Counted from the stretch's first letter, positions 10,859 through 24,840 are shown. The stretch: 64,000 nucleotides of DNA from Trogon surrucura (GCA_020746105.1 JAJGST010000022.1:1-64000); one strand, 5' to 3'. Translations and numbers: made by a program. The notes: generated from the letters alone by a model not told the origin.

Positions 10859-13800
10859 TTTCACAGGGGGCCAGGGAGAAGACAAGAGTCACTTTTGTTT
10901 TATGTGATATATTTCTAATGTCATTGGTTCAGAGCTATCTATTATCTCTTCTTACTGAGAAAAAAAAAAAAAAACAGGTTCACCAGCTAACTGTATATTA
11001 AAAAAATAAAAATATCTTTAAGATTTCATACATTCTTTTTGTACATGCCATGTTCCAGCTTGAGAAATGTGGAATGCCTGGGGCTCACAGAACAGGAAAA
11101 GAACTATTCTTAATTACTAAGTTATATAAAATCTCTCTCTGATGTCTGGAATTATTTTCTAAAAATAAAAAAGAATACTGCAGTCCATTTCCACCACATT
11201 TTACTCCCAATAACCAAGTTTCAAAAGCTATTTTTCTCTGTTCTTTAGAAGCAATGGGGAACACATGAACAGTGTTTTGCCAGACGTGCTAGAAATTCCC
11301 CTTCCTACTTAGCTTTGGAAGTCAGCTCTTACTAACCTGGAAAACCTCAACTTTGATGAGGATAACATAGATTAAATCTTTCTAAATGTAGTTCCTGAAT
11401 GAACTGCTAGCACCTTGTCACTTCCCACAAGAACAAAACTGATTTTGTCTGGAATAGGAACTACTGCGTTCTAGTGGAGTTGGAATGATTTTAAGTGCTA
11501 GGTGTTTGAATTTTTGTTTTTTCTCCCTTAATGAGCTTTCTCAACATGCACACTAAAAAGCAGTCTAGTCCACTCTCAGCACATTTAGAGTAATCACCAT
11601 TGCTGAGGCTCACTAGTGAACTAAACTTGCGTGAACTAAATTTACGTAGCTCATTTACATGGAAACCCAAAACTAGGTTATTTGACAAATGCCTCCTGTA
11701 TGACTTCAGTTAGATGGAAAAAAAAAGAATACAGAACACTTAAAATATTAATATATCATTGTGGCTAATCAACATGATTTCCCACTGTTCACTGCATAAA
11801 TTTCAAGAGGCTGAAAGTTTGTCTCCTGTGACCATCAGTAAAATGTAGTCACATATGTTGCAACAAAATGTTACGATGCACAGTATCAGTGGAAAAAGAA
11901 ACCACCTATATTCACTTCTAATGACATCTCACAATAGGAATAGTACAGACACCCCATAAATATATGACAGCACATCCTGAGATTAAGGATCAGAATCTAA
12001 GTTTCAACACGAGAACAATTCTGCTGTTAAATAGCAAGAAAGCCAGACCACCAGGTAACAATCCTTCCCAGTGGTACCCAGACGTACACGCCACTTGCTC
12101 TGGACTGTAAAAGAAACAAGCAGGTTGTCAGCATAACTGAAGATCATTTTGATGACTTCTATTGCTCCGGAAATGTGGGTTTTTTTAAAAAACACTCACC
12201 ACCTTTCTTTCCTTGCTTTCAAGAATCTGTATTTAAGAGACAAATGTGGTAAATCATAGGAGGGGGGGAAAAGGAGGAAATATTCTGCTTTCCCTTTAAT
12301 ATTTAGATCATGTTAACTGATCCCAGTAGAATCCCTCATTGTTAGACTATCTCAATTAGCTCACCGATTTCTGTATTGGATGATCTTGCCTCTGCTAATT
12401 ACAGATTAAACAATACTTTGGGGGAGGATAAAATTCCTCTCTCTTTTCCTGGGAAAAACATTAACACCTTCTTTACAAGGGCTTGCAAGTCTTTAAGAAC
12501 TTCCAGGGCCACCATCTGTGTCACAGGTTTTATTTTAAGAGCAAAACACAGAAGCTACCAAAAGCAACGGCACCATGTAGGGCGAGCAGAAGCAATGGTA
12601 TCTTGTCAGGTCACTTCCACAGAACAACTCGATTCCCATGGCAGAAGTAGATTCCAAACATGCTTCTTCCTTCCCAGTCCTACTTGCTATGGACTAAGTT
12701 TTAGCAACACGTAAAAAATTAAAAACAATAGCACACTAAAACCCAAACAACAAGAAAACAAAGCCAAACCAGCATATAACTCAGCTCTTAAAATACTCCA
12801 AACCACAATGCTATATCACTCCATTATTACAGTGAGCGCATCTATGAAGATATACACACCTATTTAATTATTTTAAACAACAAACAGCAAAGCTAAACAT
12901 TTGCATAAGTTCTCCCCCTTATAAGGATACTCCGTTCTTAACTTCACAGATGATTGGTGGCATCTAGGAACTTAAGAGATACATTTAAAAAAAATAAATC
13001 ATTGCTGTAGTCAGTTTTTTGGTTTCGGCTGGTGCCTTTAGACTATGCATTACTATTTCAGTCTTAACAAAAAGTGCCTTCATTTTCCTTAATGTTGAAG
13101 TGTTTGGACTTTTTTGGGGGCTCAAATAACTGCAGTCATCTCAAAGTGGGAGGGAATATCTGAACTTTCACTTAGGCTTTACAGAATTATTAGGAGCAGC
13201 TTGGAAGTCTACTGGGATTACTCAAAGCTTGAAAAGAAACCCAATATTTCTACTCTGATATTGTATATACAGCTTCCCAGAAATTAGAAACCGCACTGCT
13301 CAGTACTTTCTTTAACATAGGCTGGCTTGAAATTAATTGTCCTTGAAAGAAATAAGGTCTACTAGATCTCATTTACTGCTAGAACATAACTTGAATACCG
13401 TTTTCATGTATTAAAATAATTCCCTAGCAACAAAAAGAAATGAACAAAAACTTGGGGAAGGTTTGTTCCACAGCAATTGTTTACCATAACAGAGTCTGAA
13501 CTTTTCTTTTATTATTACTTTTCTGATGGGAGGTGTAAAGCTAACTTCATGCAATCAAGAATAAGTTTAGAAAATACACACCGTACCATGCATTTCTCAC
13601 AGAAACAGATGCTATTAATATGTGGTATGGTAGTAGCTGCATTCACAACTCCGTCACCTTTTCTTATTTTTTGGTTATACTGCAGTATTTTTAAAGAAAA
13701 AAAAATCTGAAAAACAAATTCTATTTTCTCCTTAAAGAGAAACAACAAGATACAGTCTTTGCTGTCAGTTCACTAAAACAGCCTAAAATCAATTTCAGGA

Positions 13801-15713
13801 TTTATTAATCACTTATTAATCTAGCTTTTAACAACATTTTTATATTGAAAATAAACACTTTGAAATATTTAGAAGCTTTAGGATAACTTATCTCCTCAAT
13901 TTCATCCCTACATTCCTATTGTAGCCATGTGAGGAATCTCGTTTCTTCTGTCATTTTATTCCCCACAGGTGTAATCGACTTTAGAGGGGAAGAAGAAAAA
14001 CCCTGTGCAAATACTGGCTGATAGTTTCCCAACAACACTGAGAAAATTACACTGCATTGCAAAGGAAATAGATGTGAGCTGAAGTCTCACAGTGTTGGCT
14101 GTTCTCCGCTAGGGCAAACTGAGATGACCAGACAATTACCGATCACATCCACCCACCCAACTTCTGGAGCCAACATCTTCAGAATTAGAAAATGTTTAAG
14201 CCAGATGTGCCATCATCAGCCACAGGAGTCGCAAGTAGTGCACTTGAACACATAGGAATGTGAATCTTTTTGTTTGCTTGCTACTTGGTTAAATAATTGT
14301 CCCCAAGCTTCTCTGCCTCAGCAACTTCTTTAAAGACAAAAAAGCAGAGAAGAGTAGCAAAGTTGTTTTGTTCACAAAAAAAAACTTGACATCTGCATGT
14401 AGAAATGGTGCCAGATTCTACTGAAGAGTCTCAAAAACTACATAGTGTCAAAATCTCAGCCCAATTTATACACAAACGCTTGCAAAGTGGTAAATTCATA
14501 CAGTTGAAAGAGAAAAATACCAACCCAGTACTGGAATTAAAGCAGTCAATGATTTCCAGAAGGCAAACCAGAATGATCTACAGACCAGCTGAGTTGCTTC
14601 CTCAGTGGTCAGGCAGCTATCCATTTCCCGTTCTGTAACCGATCAGACCCACAGAAACAACAATCCTTGGGCTCCCTGAGCTGAGCAGCTCTGAGACTGG
14701 CCATTTATCTTCAAGCAACAGAAGCAATAATTGAGAAGCACTGCTGACGAGGGATAAGACGGAACAAACGGAGTCATGGCTGCCCTGCTCCTCTGACTGC
14801 TCCCTTCCGAACACACAGAAGGAACCAGCTCCCCAGCTCAGCTGGCCCCAGGGAGAGGCAGGACCAAGGAGCACATGTTCCCCACGCAGGAACCTCCGAG
14901 GTGCTCCCGCCTGCCCAGCACAGGCTCCTGGCACCCTCCACACAAAGCTGTGCCTTAAAACAAAAGGTCAAGCCAACAGCAAAGCCAGGTCAAAATGACA
15001 ACAGGTAAGCTCACAGAAGTAAGCTTAATAATAAAAGTTAAGTATCATTATTAAAGCAGTAGTAGAAAGGTCCCTACTTAAAGGAACTGAAAGTATTTCA
15101 GCCCCTATTAACATGACAAATGCTCTATTTTGTAGAGGATTTGGGTTGTTTTTCTAATAGGTAGATGACCTCTGGTTCTTAACTTTAGCCACAGGTCTGG
15201 TTTTACTTATATTACTGTTTTCTGAAAATGTATTTTTCCCTCAATCCACATGTTAACACTGAGCAGACTAAACTTAGTGACCACAGGCAAACATTTACAG
15301 AAGTTAACTAAATCTGAATTCTCTATGGGTCTGTTAAGTATATTATTTTTCCCATCAGGTCTTTAAGGCTATATAAAGTCTAACTTATTTTCAGCATGGG
15401 AAACTAGTGCCTCTCAATTCAGCATCCAGGCCTTGCTCCTCGTAGCCATCAGTGAGAGACCAGTTTAGATACTGTTAAAACGTTCACAGTTAACTAGATA
15501 TCTTGCACACATCTTAATATTCATAGTTTGCTTTGATTAAAATAGAAAGTTCCACACTAATTTAAGGATTTTCTTTTATAACACGGACAAATTGCAGTGT
15601 TTGAGTGCCACTTAACATAGCGTTTAATCAGGGAAACTACTGTGACCCTGGCCAATTAGGCTGGCTCAACTGCTGCCTGCTCAATTTTTCCCCACAATTG
15701 CAGGATATACTTT
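10859..15713. other. Noncoding DNA, no gene seen
   Basis: AT-rich with short homopolymers. The stretch 14640-14950 is more GC-rich and gives overlapping minus-strand ORFs of up to 108 codons, but these show no recognisable domain. No mobile element recognised. Confidence 0.55.
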
Positions 15714-16566
15714 TGTCGCGGGTTAGGGCTGGGCCGGCCACTAACGTGGACAGACGCTCTCTAACCCCCTCTTCCCCCCCCCCCAAATGGGAAGAGAAAA
15801 GGGAATGAGGCAGAGAGACTTAGGGATTAGAGGAGGAAAAAAAAACTAGAACAGCTTTAATGAAAATAATAGGAATAATGGTAAAAAGATAAAAGTAAAG
15901 AACTATATACAACTATAGATAGTAGCCCAATATCAAACCCGACTCCCTCCCCCGATAGAAATCACCACTGGTGCTGCAGAGCAGGAGGCACTGGGGAAGC
16001 CCCAGGCTCAGTGGTGGCAGGAGCTGGATACAGGGAGCTGGATTTGGGAACTCAGGATCCAGATCAAAATCAGGAGGTCAGATGGAGTCCTCTCTGGACA
16101 CCTGCCATTGCAGAAAAGGGGCGAAAGAGGAGAAAAAAAGGGCAAAAAGGATGAAAAGGGGGCAAAAAGGCAGTGAAAAGGGCCGAAACTCTCATGATCA
16201 CTCAATTTATACTAGATATGACGTATATGGGATGGAATACTCTCGTTGGTCACCTGTCCTGTCTATTACCCCTGGAGGTGCAACCTTTTACTTCCTTGTG
16301 CCCCCCTCTTACTAGCCAGCACCCCCAGCGTGGCACACAAGAGCCAGCAGTGGCCTTGGTCACTACAGGAATAAGTATCAGCAAGAGCCTTTCTGCATCC
16401 CAGTCCCAGGCAGTGACTGCAAACATCAGGTGTTAGCACTGCCAGTAGCACACACTGTCTGCAAAAACATGCTGCTGACTTCAGAACATGCAGCCTTTTA
16501 GAAGACACTAAACTGGAAAGTAAAAATCACTAAACAGGACTGGGTTTTTTAGCTAAACCCAGGACA
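15714..16566 (-). mobile_element. Solo ERVL-type LTR ('TGTCCTGGG' family)
   Basis: 853 bp, reverse orientation of the LTR at 43965-44813, with ends TGTCCTGGG...CGCGACA when read on its own strand. Its U3 TATA region is at about 16207 and the AATAAA-like region at about 15855. ORFs inside it are not genes. The 5 bases on each side (acttt / acgac) do not match, so the target duplication has decayed or one end has shifted. Confidence 0.85.
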
Positions 16567-17488
16567 ACGACTTACAAGTAATTTATGAGGTAATACACAT
16601 AAATGCTCCAAGAATGGGAAAACACAGCAAAGAAACTTATGTCTCTCAGGACTTTAAAGGCATTGCCAGGTGGGTTTTTTTTCTGTAGAGGTATAGTGTA
16701 AATAGTATAAAACGCAGTAGAAAGCATTAAGTAATTTATACATCCTGCTGAATTATAGATGTAATCAGAATGGGCAAATACACTTCAGTCTTCACCATGC
16801 CTGTCTTCCTCCAGAATTTAAGCTCCAGCTTTTGTGGTCCCTGGGTTTTACTCTATTCTCATTGCTTACCTAAGAGATTCTGAGTTTCATAACATACAAT
16901 AATACCATAAAAGAAGGTATAAACCTGAAAGGCATATATCAAGTTTTCACCAGTAGCAGCACCACAGTTTTTGATTCCAGCTTAAATTTATATTTCATTG
17001 CTTATGTTTCAACACCATTTTTAATATTTACTTAACACCTTTCTAAATACTGAGCCAGTGTCATTCAATCGGAAAGCAGAAATCTGTTAGGGAAACTGTA
17101 ATCACTACAGCTTAACCTAAAACTGCTAATGCAGGCTTTTCTCTCATCTAATTCTGCAGACAGAAAAGCAGTTTCCCATGGTTCCTGACAACATCTTTAT
17201 ACCAATTCCTATGATTCCCTCATCACGGGCAGATATCATTTCAACAGATGTCAAGAACAGCTAAGTGCACTTAGGCCTATTCGTTAAATTCCTAGGGGGA
17301 GCTAGATTGGTGAAATTCATCCTGTAATTAAATCGCATATTTCTTTGAAGCTGCCTCCTCCCTCTCCCCTCGATAATCCCTCTGCCTCACATCAAATCAT
17401 TTAGGCACTTATTGGCTACAATCAATAAGAGATACATTAATTTAGTCCCTCAGAGGTTTGCTCGGAATAGGCAGCATTGTTCCGCGAG
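16567..17488. other. Noncoding DNA, no gene seen
   Basis: AT-rich sequence between two LTRs. Nothing recognised. Confidence 0.5.
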
Positions 17489-17494
17489 CATTCC

Positions 17495-17870
17495 TGTAGA
17501 GGAATTTCTTGTGGAGCAGGGCTGCGGTATCCCTTTAAAGGTTTTGGACAACCCAGCTTAGGCCTAAACAAAGGCTCTGTCCTTGGAGCTGCCTTGGGGC
17601 ACGAGGACAAGGAGGTTTATCTGTTTTGTGAGAGCCTTGCCGGGGGGAGAAGGGGGGGGGGAGAGCCACCTGCACAGTTGAATGGCACTACCAAATAAAA
17701 CGCTGGCGCGTGTAAACCTGTAACTGACCAACTCTGTTAAGGGGCAGGCGCGGGGACACTGCTTAACTGTATATATTGAGCTGTCTGGAGCAATAAAGAT
17801 AGGACGACTTGTAGCCATATTGGTGTGATGGTCGTTAACTTGGCCGGCTCTCCGAAGGGACTTTTCTAGA
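17495..17870 (+). mobile_element. Solo 'TGTAGAGG' LTR with 6-bp target duplication
   Basis: A 376-bp LTR running TGTAGAGG...TTCTAGA. The 6-bp repeat CATTCC flanks it exactly (17489-17494 and 17871-17876), which fixes both ends. It holds TATATAT (about 17770) and AATAAA (about 17792), giving a short R region, with another AATAAA at about 17693. It arose by recombination between the two LTRs of a former provirus. The 6-bp duplication is typical of class II (beta/alpha-like) ERVs. Confidence 0.95.
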
Positions 17871-17876
17871 CATTCC

Positions 17877-20800
17877 GAGTTGTTTGTGCAACTGTGCTAT
17901 CAACTGGAGCAACACAGCACTTAGAGTCAGCATAGGCAGATTTACGGCAATTCCATGCTGTGTGCCCACAGCTCTGGTCTGCAGCCAAACACACATAAAT
18001 TGCACTGGAGTGGGAAACACTAAATATATTACCTAATGCACACAAGTGCTAAACAGCGTGCAGCACTGTGAAGAGCTGGAACGGTCCAACAGAATCTGAA
18101 CAATTAAGCTCAAGTTTTCCATATGTTCAAACACCTCCCATGCCTCGCTATGGAGAGGGAAGTTAGGGTTGGAAAGAAACCTGAATGAGGGTTCGTATTT
18201 ATAGATATGGACTTCAAAATAACATCTTTAACTTGTATTTCTATCTTGCCTGTTAACTTGCACATCCTCCTGTTACTGAATTGCTCGGATTTGGTTTTGT
18301 CTTCAGAGAAGTAAGACAACATGAAGCTACCCATTTTTTTCAGAAAAAAAAAAGATAGACTAAATTCAGAATTATTTTTATATATGTTTCAATTTTAAGG
18401 ATCTATTATTGCACACAGATGAACCAAGTGCCTAACGCGTAACTACTAAGCCAAGGACTTAGAAATGTCAACAAAAAAACATAATAAATGCTTCATAAAT
18501 CCTAAGAGTGCAAGGCATTGGGAAGCTATCAATATGTTCACCAAACACAGCATTAGCAATCAAAATTATATTCATAACAGTAACAACTAAAATTGATACA
18601 TATATACAGATCATTAATGTGGCAACCTAGCTTGGGAAATAAGAAAAAAAAACCCACAAGATTGAATTGGTTAATTTTGTGTACTATTATATGTACTTAA
18701 TTTTTAAAATAGTGAACTACTCAGAACACCTTTTTGTCTGTTTTAATGTTACTACAGTTGATAATTTTCTGATTAACAGATTATGTTGTATTGTCTATTT
18801 CAGCTCATTTCCTCTAAAAGCCTGATGAAAACCCTCGCCTTTGGGGTGTGGTTACAATTTTTGCAGACAGCAAGCAGAGAACTTCCAGCAGAAGGACACG
18901 AAATAATGGAGCTGTGGGAAAGACCAAAGAGGTTTCAGACAGGCAGCAAACACTGCCATGGCCCTGCCTCTGAATGCTCCCATTAATTTGGATTCCCAAA
19001 GATTTATTTCACACATTTTGTTCCTGCTTCTAATACACTTGCATGGTTTCATGTATTTAATATTTGAAAGGATCATTCCCTTTACTTACCTGTAAAATAG
19101 GAATAAAAATAGATTTTTTTTGTTTAGAGGTGAGAGCTATCGTTTTATTACCTAAATGAAGTGGGAGAGGCTGTTGTACTTCACAGGTTCCCCTTTGGCC
19201 TATAATATATTACAATTAAAACCATCACAATGTATACATGAATCTTTTCAACTGCAGAAAAAACATTACAGGTACCAAGAGGTCACCATTCTGCGATGCA
19301 GTGAAACTAGAAAGCTTTAGAAAACAAAACAAAACAAATCCACCCCACATTTCAACCATTTTATAAGGGATTTGCGTTCCTTTAAACCACATTTTTTCTG
19401 TTTGCCTAAGCTTTCTAGTTTAAATTGGTAACATCAATCACAGGTTCAGCACAAGAAAAGAAAAAACACATAATCATTCATTTCATAACCAATAACACTG
19501 CAAGTTTACACAATTAACCTGAATGGAGTCTCGTCTTTTTAACCCGAGAAGGAAGCCTGAACCACGGCCATTTACATCAGTGACCCTTTCACCAAATTAA
19601 ACCTATTTTCCAGAAATTCACTTTGGACTTGGTACCATTTCATTTCCAGGAAATGTTTAACCAGATGATATTTATCTTTCAACTGCACAACTTCATGTAA
19701 ATGGAGTCTGTTGCCTTCTTGTCTCACTTTGTGCCAGAGCTTTCTAGAGCACAACCTGCAGCCAGAGGCAGCTGTCGATGGTTCCAACTGAAGCTCACTG
19801 GGTGGCCTTGGGGGTTTTGGGCACTGTTTGAAAGGCATGATCTATTTGTCATTCATCTCTTAAAAACAATTTCATGGATGTTACTCTCATAAATGCTCTC
19901 TGTTGTCCCATTGGGATTGGGTAAGAGCATGGATTATACTTGTACAAATGAGAACGTTCGGAGCAATAAACACTAAAATATATGAACAGACTTTTCTCTC
20001 CTTCTGCCACTTGCGAGATTCTTCTTTCTTTGAGGGAAAGCAGTAGCTCTGTCTGTTTAGGGGATCAATTTCTCATTTCCTGGGTGAACTGGAAACAAGT
20101 TTGAGTTGGGCACTTGCATTTCTTTCAGAACTAATTGAAAGGTGAGTTCTCTCAAGGCAGATTATATTTTCTCGTTTAGAGTGCTCAACTAAGTTCTTAC
20201 TGACACGAGTACAGCTCTACATTAGTATACAAGAAGCCTTCTCATTGCTCAAAAATTTGGAGGAAAGAAAACACCTAAAAGAAACACTGAAAAAAGGAAT
20301 GCAGTGCGTACTTTCAACATGGAAATATACTGCTTTAAACTCACACCCCCGAGATCTACAATTAAGCATTCCAGAAATTACGAAATTATTGCAAAAAAAT
20401 ACGTTATCATCCAGCAAACACTTGTATTATACTTTAATTTATTAGAAATATTTTCAAAGTCTCCCTGGGGGAAAAGTACAGCTTAAAATTGCTTACGTCT
20501 TTCTTAAAAGCTGAAGTAAGCTTTTCTGTTTCATCTTTTATAACCTTATTTTAAAAGCTTGCCAAAGCTGCTGACTTGGCACTACAAACAGAATTATTTC
20601 AAATAACTTTTTTTTTCTGGTATTTTTCTAGGTATACACCTAATTGTTGTGTACCTTTATATATTTTAGTTCTGGATGCCATGAAGATTTGCAAACAGGA
20701 AAAAAAAATCCAACACAAGAAAAAACACACTGGATACACCTGCTTAATGACGATAATTAGGTTACTACTAATTCACATAGCTGTTACTGCAGGCTGGGCA

Positions 20801-23547
20801 GGTAAATGGCTACGGCAGATAGCTTCAGATCAAAAATAATTAGTCTGAGGTTTTTTTTAATATTGCTTTTAGGACAACAGCTTCATTCCATCTGCCTTTT
20901 TTTTTTTTTCTCCCCAGGCAGTCATTTCATAATTACTGGGGTACCAACTGAGACAACTCTGCCATTTAAAAGAACCTTTGTTCACATCTCTTTTCTAAAC
21001 TGTTTCCTAGGGTTTTTTTTTTGTTTCTTTTTTTTCTAGATTTCTTGATTTGTAGAAGGACAAGGAAGAAATAAGTATTCCCCTGAACGTTCTCCCACTT
21101 TGCAATAGTTTGTGGTTCTGAAACTTCTTGGTGCACTTTCTGTGTTCAGTATTTCCTGATGGATTTCTTTTCCATGAAATCCTTGAGTCTTCCCTGGGAC
21201 GCAAGTAAACATTTCACATTTGCTGTTGGGTCCCAGTAGATAACCTTACACCCCAGTGAACACTGACCCTTGATTGCTTTCTCTTTCCACTATCATTTTT
21301 GTCTAAGCAAAGATCTTCTACTTCGTTGAAAGGCTGCATATTTTCTTTAAAGCCTTTCAGAAGAGACTTTATCAAATATCTTTTAGAAAACCAGGCAGAC
21401 TATATTAGCATGGATCTTTCTTGTTTACTGTTTTAAGTTGCACTGATAGCTTTGAAAGTCATAGCCTTCCTTGGGGAAAAAAAAAATATTCTGATTCTTC
21501 ACTTTTATGTCCTAATTAACAATTTTTTCCATAATTCTTAACTATTTTTTTTCCCATAATTGTATTCCTTACTACATTTTCTTGCTTCTGGCAAGAGGTG
21601 GCAAGGAGGCATGAGAAAATGGAGACAATAGGACGCACATTTGCATCTTCTGGGGAACACGTCATTATTTTAGAATTAACCTACTTCTGTACCATAAGAG
21701 AAGATTCTTCCTTTAACTGTTCTGCACTCTTCATAGTTTGTGGTATGGAACATAGCACCTGTAAGGAACTTACTAAGATATACAACGTACAAGCAAAGGA
21801 ACCTAACCAGTATCATACAGATAACCTGAATTCTGCCTTATGAATATTTTACTTACCACCTTTGTTCTTATTTTAAGATGTTACTGCCAACGTGAAAGTT
21901 GCTCATCATAAACGTGGATATGAATTCCCTAAAAATTACCATAGAACCATATGAAAAAAGGCAAAAATTAGTCATAACACATCGAAGACTTCAAGCAATT
22001 TTGAACTTGCAGTCATTACTATGCATAACCATACTTCAGTAGGTTAGCATAGAGGGAAAGAAATTTTTTCTCAGACTAACATAGGTGGTCACTAAATTTA
22101 ATAGAAAAATAAGTGAATGCAAAAATTGTAAAACACTGAAATGTGATCAACACAGCAAAAGTACAGAGAAACGTCACAGTTTCCTGTTAACTCTGATTTT
22201 GCTTCTAATCAATTATCTCCTCTTCCAACTATAATCAGGTGTAACAGTAACCTGCCTCCACAATAATGACAGACTAACTGCGTGAATGGAATAGCCTGAA
22301 GGCTCAGATTCTGTTATACCTAAAGACTAAACTATTTTATAAACATTATTAAAAGCAAATGAAGGAAAACTAGGGGAGTAAGATTAGCATTATGTAAAGC
22401 AACACCGCTCTAGAATGCCTCATTAGCAAAATTAACAGCTTTCTCTTTAACATGAAGTTGAGAAAGATACATCTCAGACTAGTAAAGTAAACAGGATTTG
22501 TGCTATTACCTATTTTTATTCTAATGTTTCAGTCCACTATAAAAGTGCAGAATATACTGTCTGGTCTCAGGCCTGCCTAGGCAGTTATGTCTCCTTAGAA
22601 TGATCCCTGTTCTCCTTCTTTTGTGATTTCAAGAAAGCCCTTTTCCTCCTTAAAAGACTTAAGGCCTCTGTTGTCTCTTGTAAAAATTATTCCCTCTTTC
22701 CACTCTTAGACATTAGCTTCCATTCTTGATTCTCTGTAATCACTCACTGCTCCCCTCTGCTTTCTCCCATTTTAAGACAAAGATCAAAAATTCTGCTTGC
22801 TGCATTTCTCTGTGTAATAACCTCTTTAAACTTAGAGAATGCAGTGTTTACCATCCTATCACGGTCTTTCCCTTTGACAGTTCCCATTCTGTTCTCCCGT
22901 GAGATTCAGCTGCTTAAGGAAACGCGGTTTGCAAAGTCTTGTTCTAACGAGTGTTTTCTAAGCCAAGGCTAAAAGCAAGTACTTCATGTTCATACTCCTC
23001 TAATCTTTCTATAACATCACCCAGACAGCTGATCATAATTCCTCATGTAATTACCTTTTCTCATTATCTATGTCATCTTCTTGTCTACCATCAGCTTTTT
23101 TTAGGTGCTCTAAGATGTGCCTGCCCTTGCTCTCCCGCTCTTTTTCCTACACATCTTATGTTTGGCCATTTATCACAGACAAAGACATTTTCACACAACT
23201 CACAGGGTCATCGCTCTAGTTCACGTAACTGAACTAAATCTTGTCTTGGTCAAATCTCCTCATCGATATCTAACAACTGCTTCAAGTTCAAAACAGAATG
23301 TTATTTTTTTCCTGCTGTCTCAGCTTCTAGGTCCTCCTTTTTCAGCCTTCCATAAAGTTACTATCGTCAGCTCCTGGCAGAATTTCTGCATTTTTGCTGT
23401 GTAACAGTCCTAAGATGTAGCACTTGGTATACATTCAAAGAACTTAAACCCTCACATGACACTTTATCCCACTATTTCACACATGACATTTTTCTTCCAC
23501 CTTGGGTGTTTTACTCTACCCAGAATCTCCTAGATTGCTGGCGCAAA
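17877..23547. other. Noncoding DNA, no gene seen
   Basis: AT-rich, with poly-T runs at about 20900-20912 and 21011-21037. ORFs here are under 100 codons and show no domains. No mobile element recognised. Confidence 0.55.
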
Positions 23548-23553
23548 CATGAT

Positions 23554-23903
23554 TATAGAGGAATTTCTTGTGGAGCAGAGGCACGGTATCCCTTTAAAGG
23601 TTTGGACAACCCAGCTTAGGCCTAAACAAAGGCTCTGTCCTTGGAGCTGCAGCTGTTTTGTGAAGAGCCTTGCCAGGCGGGAGAAGGGGAGGGCGAGAGC
23701 CGCCTGCATAGTTAAATGGCACTACCCAAAGAAACGCTGGCGCGTGTAAACCTGTAACTGACCAACTCTGTTAAGGGGCAGGCACGGGGACACTGCTTAA
23801 CTGTATATATTGGACTGGCCAGAGCAATAAAAGGAGGACGACTTGCAGCCGTATCGGTTTGATTGTCGTTACTTGTCCGGCTCTCCGAAGGGACCCTTCT
23901 AGA
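23554..23903 (+). repeat. Provirus B 5' LTR
   Basis: 350 bp. Starts TATAGAGG (the usual TG is TA here) and ends TTCTAGA. It lacks about 26 bp of U3 (after GGAGCTGC) that the 3' LTR retains, so the LTR pair has diverged by an indel as well as substitutions. Confidence 0.93.
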
Positions 23904-23905
23904 TC

Positions 23906-23924
23906 TGGCGCCTGAACAAGGGAC
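23906..23924 (+). other. Primer binding site, tRNA-Lys type (1-base insertion)
   Basis: TGGCGCCTGAACAAGGGAC, two bases after the LTR. It differs from the perfect Lys3 site of provirus C by one substitution and one inserted A. Confidence 0.85.
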
Positions 23925-24099
23925 CCTCTATGGACGCTTAAATGCGGATTGCTTGAATGCGGGAAGACTCCGAAGCATCGGACCTGAGCTGATTTGGGAG
24001 CCGGAGAGCTGGAGGCAGGAGAGTTCCAGGTGTGACCAAAAGGGCACCGGAGACCAGAGTTTGAGTAGCCGATCAAGCCCCTGCCAAGGCAAGACCGTG

Positions 24100-24549
24100 A
24101 TGGAAACGGACGCGGCAACTCGCCTCCTTAGCATACTCTCTAAGAGAGGAGGAAAAGTAAAGGAGCGAGACGTATTAGCCCCAAGGGCTCGGAAGCGGGA
24201 GAAAATGAAGGACCCGTCATTAATGTTTAGTTCCACAGAATGGCGTGAAGTAAGAGAGCTTTTGTGGGACTGTACTCTAGAGGGAGGAACAGAAGGAAAA
24301 GAAGCAAAAGAACTAGGAACAGTTTGGAAAACCATAGTACGCATTTTAGAAATTATGCGAGCAGAAAAGAAAGTTGCCGCGGCAGCGATCGAAGCATTGG
24401 GGGGAGGGCAGGAAAGGAAAAAGACAAAGGAAGAAACCCCCATGCTCGTCCCGACTGGTAGAAGGAGGGAAAAAAAAAAAAAAAAAGGAACTGCAGATAC
24501 CTTACATTTTACAACTATCCGTGCTGGCAGCACTGCGTTGCAGAATTAA
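24100..24549 (+). CDS. gag: Provirus B gag, matrix-like ORF
   Basis: An intact reading frame of 149 codons from the ATG at 24100, at the place of gag after the leader. It begins METDAATRLLSILSKRG, is rich in Lys/Arg/Glu, contains FSSTEWREV and WDCTLEGG blocks also present in C, E, F and H, and ends in a Lys-rich run (GRRREKKKKKG) encoded by a poly-A tract. It lacks Gly at position 2, so it has no N-myristoylation signal of the usual retroviral type; H's own matrix does have one. A matrix role is inferred from position. This is the best-preserved copy; whether it is expressed is unknown. The frame closes before capsid begins. Confidence 0.7.
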   Translation: METDAATRLLSILSKRGGKVKERDVLAPRARKREKMKDPSLMFSSTEWREVRELLWDCTLEGGTEGKEAKELGTVWKTIVRILEIMRAEKKVAAAAIEALGGGQERKKTKEETPMLVPTGRRREKKKKKGTADTLHFTTIRAGSTALQN

Positions 24550-24840
24550 GACTTTCGTCCTTGAGCTCTTTTCTAAACAAGTGCATAACTCTTGCTTGCT
24601 AATTATGAAAAGAGACCCTGACCAGCCAGGAACAGCTCATGTTGAGAGCTTGTCCGTGAGAATGAACAAATAAGACGCTTCTTGTACACCAGATGTGCAT
24701 GGGAGTGACCGGGAGAGTATGATCAAAACAGACCTGGCAAAGTCTGCTCTCCCTGTGTGATAAGAGAGTGATTGAAGGAATACATGAGCTAATAAGAAAA
24801 AAAAAAAACGAAAAAAAAAAGTAAGATCAAGATGAACCCC
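24550..24840 (+). other. Provirus B noncoding A-rich spacer in gag
   Basis: Replaces the coding p10 linker that F has at this place. It contains a conserved 'ccagatgtgcatgggagtga' block and A-runs at about 24799-24820. The counterparts in C, E and H have the same order but different A-tract lengths. Confidence 0.7.

Noticed and set aside
14617-14971. Minus-strand ORFs of 65 and 108 codons in a GC-richer islet
   Set aside because: No domain, no splice sites or start context that fit, overlapping frames; not enough to call an exon.
15714-15719. Target duplication for the LTR at 15714-16566
   Set aside because: Flanking bases acttt and acgac do not match; not reported as a duplication.
17477-17818. 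ORFs on both strands within the solo LTR, recurring in every LTR copy
   Set aside because: Recur only because the LTR recurs; they cross promoter and polyadenylation signals and differ by indels between copies.
23928-24533. 201-codon minus-strand ORF antisense to provirus B gag
   Set aside because: A mirror of the matrix frame; its Ser/Phe/Pro-rich composition follows from the opposite strand, and frame breaks in C and E show it is not kept.
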